This document shows, piece by piece, positions 14,349 to 15,698 of a DNA stretch of 15,698 nt. Source of the DNA: JBOHHM01 sp050725495 (GTDB lineage: Bacteria; Pseudomonadota; Gammaproteobacteria; Burkholderiales; Burkholderiaceae_C). A program made the translations under genes and the position numbers. How positions within the stretch are numbered: position 1 is the stretch's first letter; every line of letters begins with the position of its first letter. The notes below the pieces were generated by a model that saw nothing but the letters and a program-made list of their open reading frames with translations, had not been told where the DNA came from and searched no databases. Location: contig JBOHHM010000271.1 in assembly GCA_050725495.1 (NCBI GenBank), positions 1 to 15,698 of the forward strand, in the 5' to 3' direction.

Positions 14349-14367
14349 GTCGCATCGGATCTGCGAC
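14349..14367. promoter_or_regulatory. Inverted repeat upstream of the aldo/keto reductase gene
   Basis: GTCGCA (14349-14354) and TGCGAC (14362-14367) are perfect inverted arms around a 7-bp centre, beginning 48 bp upstream of the reductase start. The 19-nt layout suits a dimeric repressor operator. There is no T-run on either strand next to it, so it is not a standard terminator for the chromate-transporter genes. Confidence 0.35.
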
Positions 14368-14405
14368 CTTGTAAGCATACGCCTTGCGGCGGGCCGTTGG
14401 TACTC

Positions 14406-14978
14406 TCAGACCCAGCCCCAAGCCCCCAGCGCCGCACCCGCGGCCAGCAGCCACAGCAGGTGGACCCTGGTGCGCCAGACGATCAGCGCCGTGACCGCCG
14501 TCACCAGCCATAGCGGCCAATGCTTGACCGCGGCATGGCTGCCCGCGGCCAGGATCCAGGCGGTGGCCACCAGCAGGGCGATCACGATGGGCGCCATGCC
14601 CTGCTTGAAAGCGCGCACGGCGCGCAGCTCGCGGTTGCGGTGGCCCCAGCGAGCCGCGAGATAGGTCAGCGTGGTGCTGGGCAGCATGATGCCCACCATG
14701 GTGGCGGCCATGCCCAGCAGGGCGGTCCACAGGCCCCCCGCATTCAAGCCCACGTTCCAGCCCAGCAAGGCGACGAACAGCACGTTGGGTCCGGGCGCGG
14801 CCTGGGCAATGGCGATCGAGGCATTGAACTGAGGGTCGCTGAGCCAGCGCTGCTGATCCACCAGGTAGCGGTGCATGTCCGGGGCCGTCGTGATGGCGCC
14901 GCCCACCGCCAGCAGCGAGAGCGAGAGGTAGTGCACGAACAGGTTGAACCAGTCGCCCGGGTTCATTGCAATGCTCAT
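14406..14978 (-). CDS. Chromate transporter half-protein, second of pair (ChrA family, short chain)
   Basis: The 190-residue membrane protein is a single-domain member of the chromate ion transporter family, whose short forms work as pairs encoded side by side. It shows LSLSLLAVGGAITTAPDMHRYLV followed by QRWLSDPQFNASIAIAQAAPGPN, the conserved family signature with PGPN. Four to five further hydrophobic segments follow, ending in LLWLLAAGAALGAWGWV. The start ATG at 14978 overlaps the stop of the preceding gene (ATGA), so the two halves are co-translated. Another in-frame ATG at 14966 is possible. Full-length ChrA proteins have about 400 residues and two such domains fused. Chromate export is the family function; the real substrate here is inferred. 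No chrB-like regulator gene is visible. Confidence 0.9.
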   Translation of the reverse strand: MSIAMNPGDWFNLFVHYLSLSLLAVGGAITTAPDMHRYLVDQQRWLSDPQFNASIAIAQAAPGPNVLFVALLGWNVGLNAGGLWTALLGMAATMVGIMLPSTTLTYLAARWGHRNRELRAVRAFKQGMAPIVIALLVATAWILAAGSHAAVKHWPLWLVTAVTALIVWRTRVHLLWLLAAGAALGAWGWV

Positions 14979-15574
14979 GCCGTGATCTTCCGGTAGGTCA
15001 GCAGACAGGCCAGGCCGCCCAGCACCAGCAGCACATAGGCCAGGGGCCAGCGCAGCAGCGCAATCGCGACGAAGCACAGGGCTGCCAATGCGATGCACAG
15101 GGGCAGGCCCAGCGGGTGTTTCCTGAGGGCGCCGAACAGCTTGAAGCCGGTGGCCGCGATCAGCCCGGCAGCCACGGCTGCCATGCCGCGCAAGGCGCCG
15201 GCGACAGCGGGATGGTCGGCAATGTGCGCATAGAGCAGCGCCACCAGCAGCATCACGACCAGCGGCACGACCAGCATGCCGGCCAAGGCCGCCAGCGCGC
15301 CGCGCAGGCCGAAGTAGCGGTCGCCGATCATCAGCGAGAGGTTCACCACATTGGGGCCGGGCATGATTTGCGCCACGGCCCAGTCCTCGACAAACTCCTC
15401 GCGTGTCATCCAGCGCTTTTTTTCCACGATCTCGCGCTGCACCACGGCCAGCACGCCGCCAAAGCCCTGCAGCGCAAGCAGGGTGAACGAGACAAACAGG
15501 TCGCTCAGGGAGCGGGGCCGCGGGCGGGGTTCGGGGGACGGGGCGGGCGGGGACGACGCCGGGAAGGAGCTCAT
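14975..15574 (-). CDS. Chromate transporter half-protein, first of pair (ChrA family, short chain)
   Basis: This 199-residue protein is the partner of the next gene. After a Pro-rich cytoplasmic-looking N-terminus (residues 3-21) comes the family motif LLALQGFGGVLAVVQREIVEKKRW, then REEFVEDWAVAQIMPGPNVVNLS with the PGPN signature, and a run of hydrophobic segments to YVLLVLGGLACLL. Each short-chain protein is thought to insert in the opposite orientation to its partner, and together they mimic one two-domain ChrA. The ATG at 15574 gives the best N-terminus; the longer open frame to 15661 overlaps the upstream transporter gene. No Shine-Dalgarno sequence is present. The start lies 8 nt after the stop of the upstream EamA-like gene, so read-through from that gene or a very close promoter is expected. 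Confidence 0.9.
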   Translation of the reverse strand: MSSFPASSPPAPSPEPRPRPRSLSDLFVSFTLLALQGFGGVLAVVQREIVEKKRWMTREEFVEDWAVAQIMPGPNVVNLSLMIGDRYFGLRGALAALAGMLVVPLVVMLLVALLYAHIADHPAVAGALRGMAAVAAGLIAATGFKLFGALRKHPLGLPLCIALAALCFVAIALLRWPLAYVLLVLGGLACLLTYRKITA

Positions 15575-15581
15575 CAGTGTG

Positions 15582-15587
15582 ATTATC
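15582..15587 (-). promoter_or_regulatory. Possible -10 element before the chromate-transporter pair
   Basis: GATAAT on the minus strand (15587-15582) matches the -10 consensus in five of six positions and ends 7 nt before the ATG at 15574. It overlaps the TAA stop of the upstream gene. A clear -35 box was not seen, and the match could be a by-product of the stop codon. Confidence 0.25.
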
Positions 15588-15698
15588 GGGGCTGCGCCGG
15601 CCGGCTGCGTGTGGCTAACCACAATCCGGACGCTATTAAAAAAATAGCATGCAGCGACCATCCGTCAATGGTTTCATGCAGAAAGAGGGTGCCCAGCA
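15583..15698 (-). CDS. C-terminal end of a probable EamA/DMT-family transporter, 5' part outside window
   Basis: The minus strand is open from the window edge (first complete codon at 15696) to a TAA at 15585-15583, giving 37 residues that begin LGTLFLHETIDGWSLHAIFL and end ASGLWLATRSRPAQPR. The pattern of a short helix end, a Glu-containing turn (LFLHETI), then a last hydrophobic helix containing Gly (IASGLWLA) and a basic tail is typical of the C-terminus of EamA/drug-metabolite transporters. Only this small part is visible, so the family is tentative. It lies just 8 nt upstream of the chromate-transporter pair on the same strand and may share an operon with it. A GCTAT-N7-ATAGC palindrome lies within its last helix. 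Confidence 0.55.
   Translation of the reverse strand, partial: LGTLFLHETIDGWSLHAIFLIASGLWLATRSRPAQPR
15632..15648. repeat. GCTAT-N7-ATAGC palindromic element
   Basis: GCTAT (15632-15636), TAAAAAA, ATAGC (15644-15648); the inverted arms extend to six bases (GCTATT/AATAGC). It is the clearest copy of the 17-nt element in the window. On the minus strand it is read GCT ATT TTT TTA ATA GCG, giving AIFLIA in the last helix of the partial transporter. Confidence 0.65.

Noticed and set aside
1..15698. Search for defence, mobile or otherwise new gene systems
   Set aside because: All substantial genes belong to known housekeeping, metabolic or transport families, and no integrase, transposase, toxin-antitoxin pair, CRISPR repeat or tRNA was found.

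Overview
This GC-rich, gene-dense window reads as an ordinary chromosomal segment of a betaproteobacterium, most likely Burkholderiales, family Comamonadaceae (Polaromonas/Rhodoferax/Variovorax/Acidovorax type). The evidence is the protein sequences, the gene order der-hfq-hflX-hflK-hflC-DUF2065-hisZ-purA, and short intergenic palindromes of the GCTAT-N7-ATAGC type that I recall as common in that family. No rRNA, tRNA, CRISPR array, phage gene or transposase was seen.

Left part (1-7996, all plus strand): the 3' end of der (ribosome-assembly GTPase), hfq (RNA chaperone), hflX (ribosome-splitting GTPase), hflK and hflC (membrane regulators of FtsH), a 62-residue DUF2065 membrane protein, hisZ (regulatory subunit of ATP phosphoribosyltransferase), purA (adenylosuccinate synthetase) and a purine-type phosphoribosyltransferase. 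This is the classic hfq-hflX-hflKC-purA cluster, with hisZ placed between the DUF2065 gene and purA. It ends at a clear intrinsic terminator (8023-8047).

Middle part (8071-12966): a PLP-dependent cystathionine beta-lyase-like enzyme and a tiny Lys-rich protein on the plus strand converge on a minus-strand pair, tesA-type esterase then mnmH (tRNA 2-selenouridine synthase), joined by a GTGA overlap. tesA is divergent from a ybbA-type ABC ATPase gene with only 15 bp between the start codons. The ATPase gene is followed by rlmB (23S rRNA 2'-O-methyltransferase) rather than the expected ybbP permease gene.

Right part (12983-15698): a small lipoprotein gene follows rlmB and converges with an aldo/keto reductase gene. 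Further right on the minus strand, in transcription order, come the last 37 codons of an EamA/DMT-like transporter, then two half-size chromate-transporter genes joined by an ATGA overlap.

I found no convincing new multi-gene system. The most interesting signals are small: a perfect 17-nt palindrome abutting the rlmB start codon; a family of 17-nt GCTAT-N7-ATAGC elements, two of which encode the same hydrophobic peptide pattern in unrelated proteins; a 15-nt GC-rich repeat in both tesA and its divergent neighbour ybbA; and three genes that may be leaderless.
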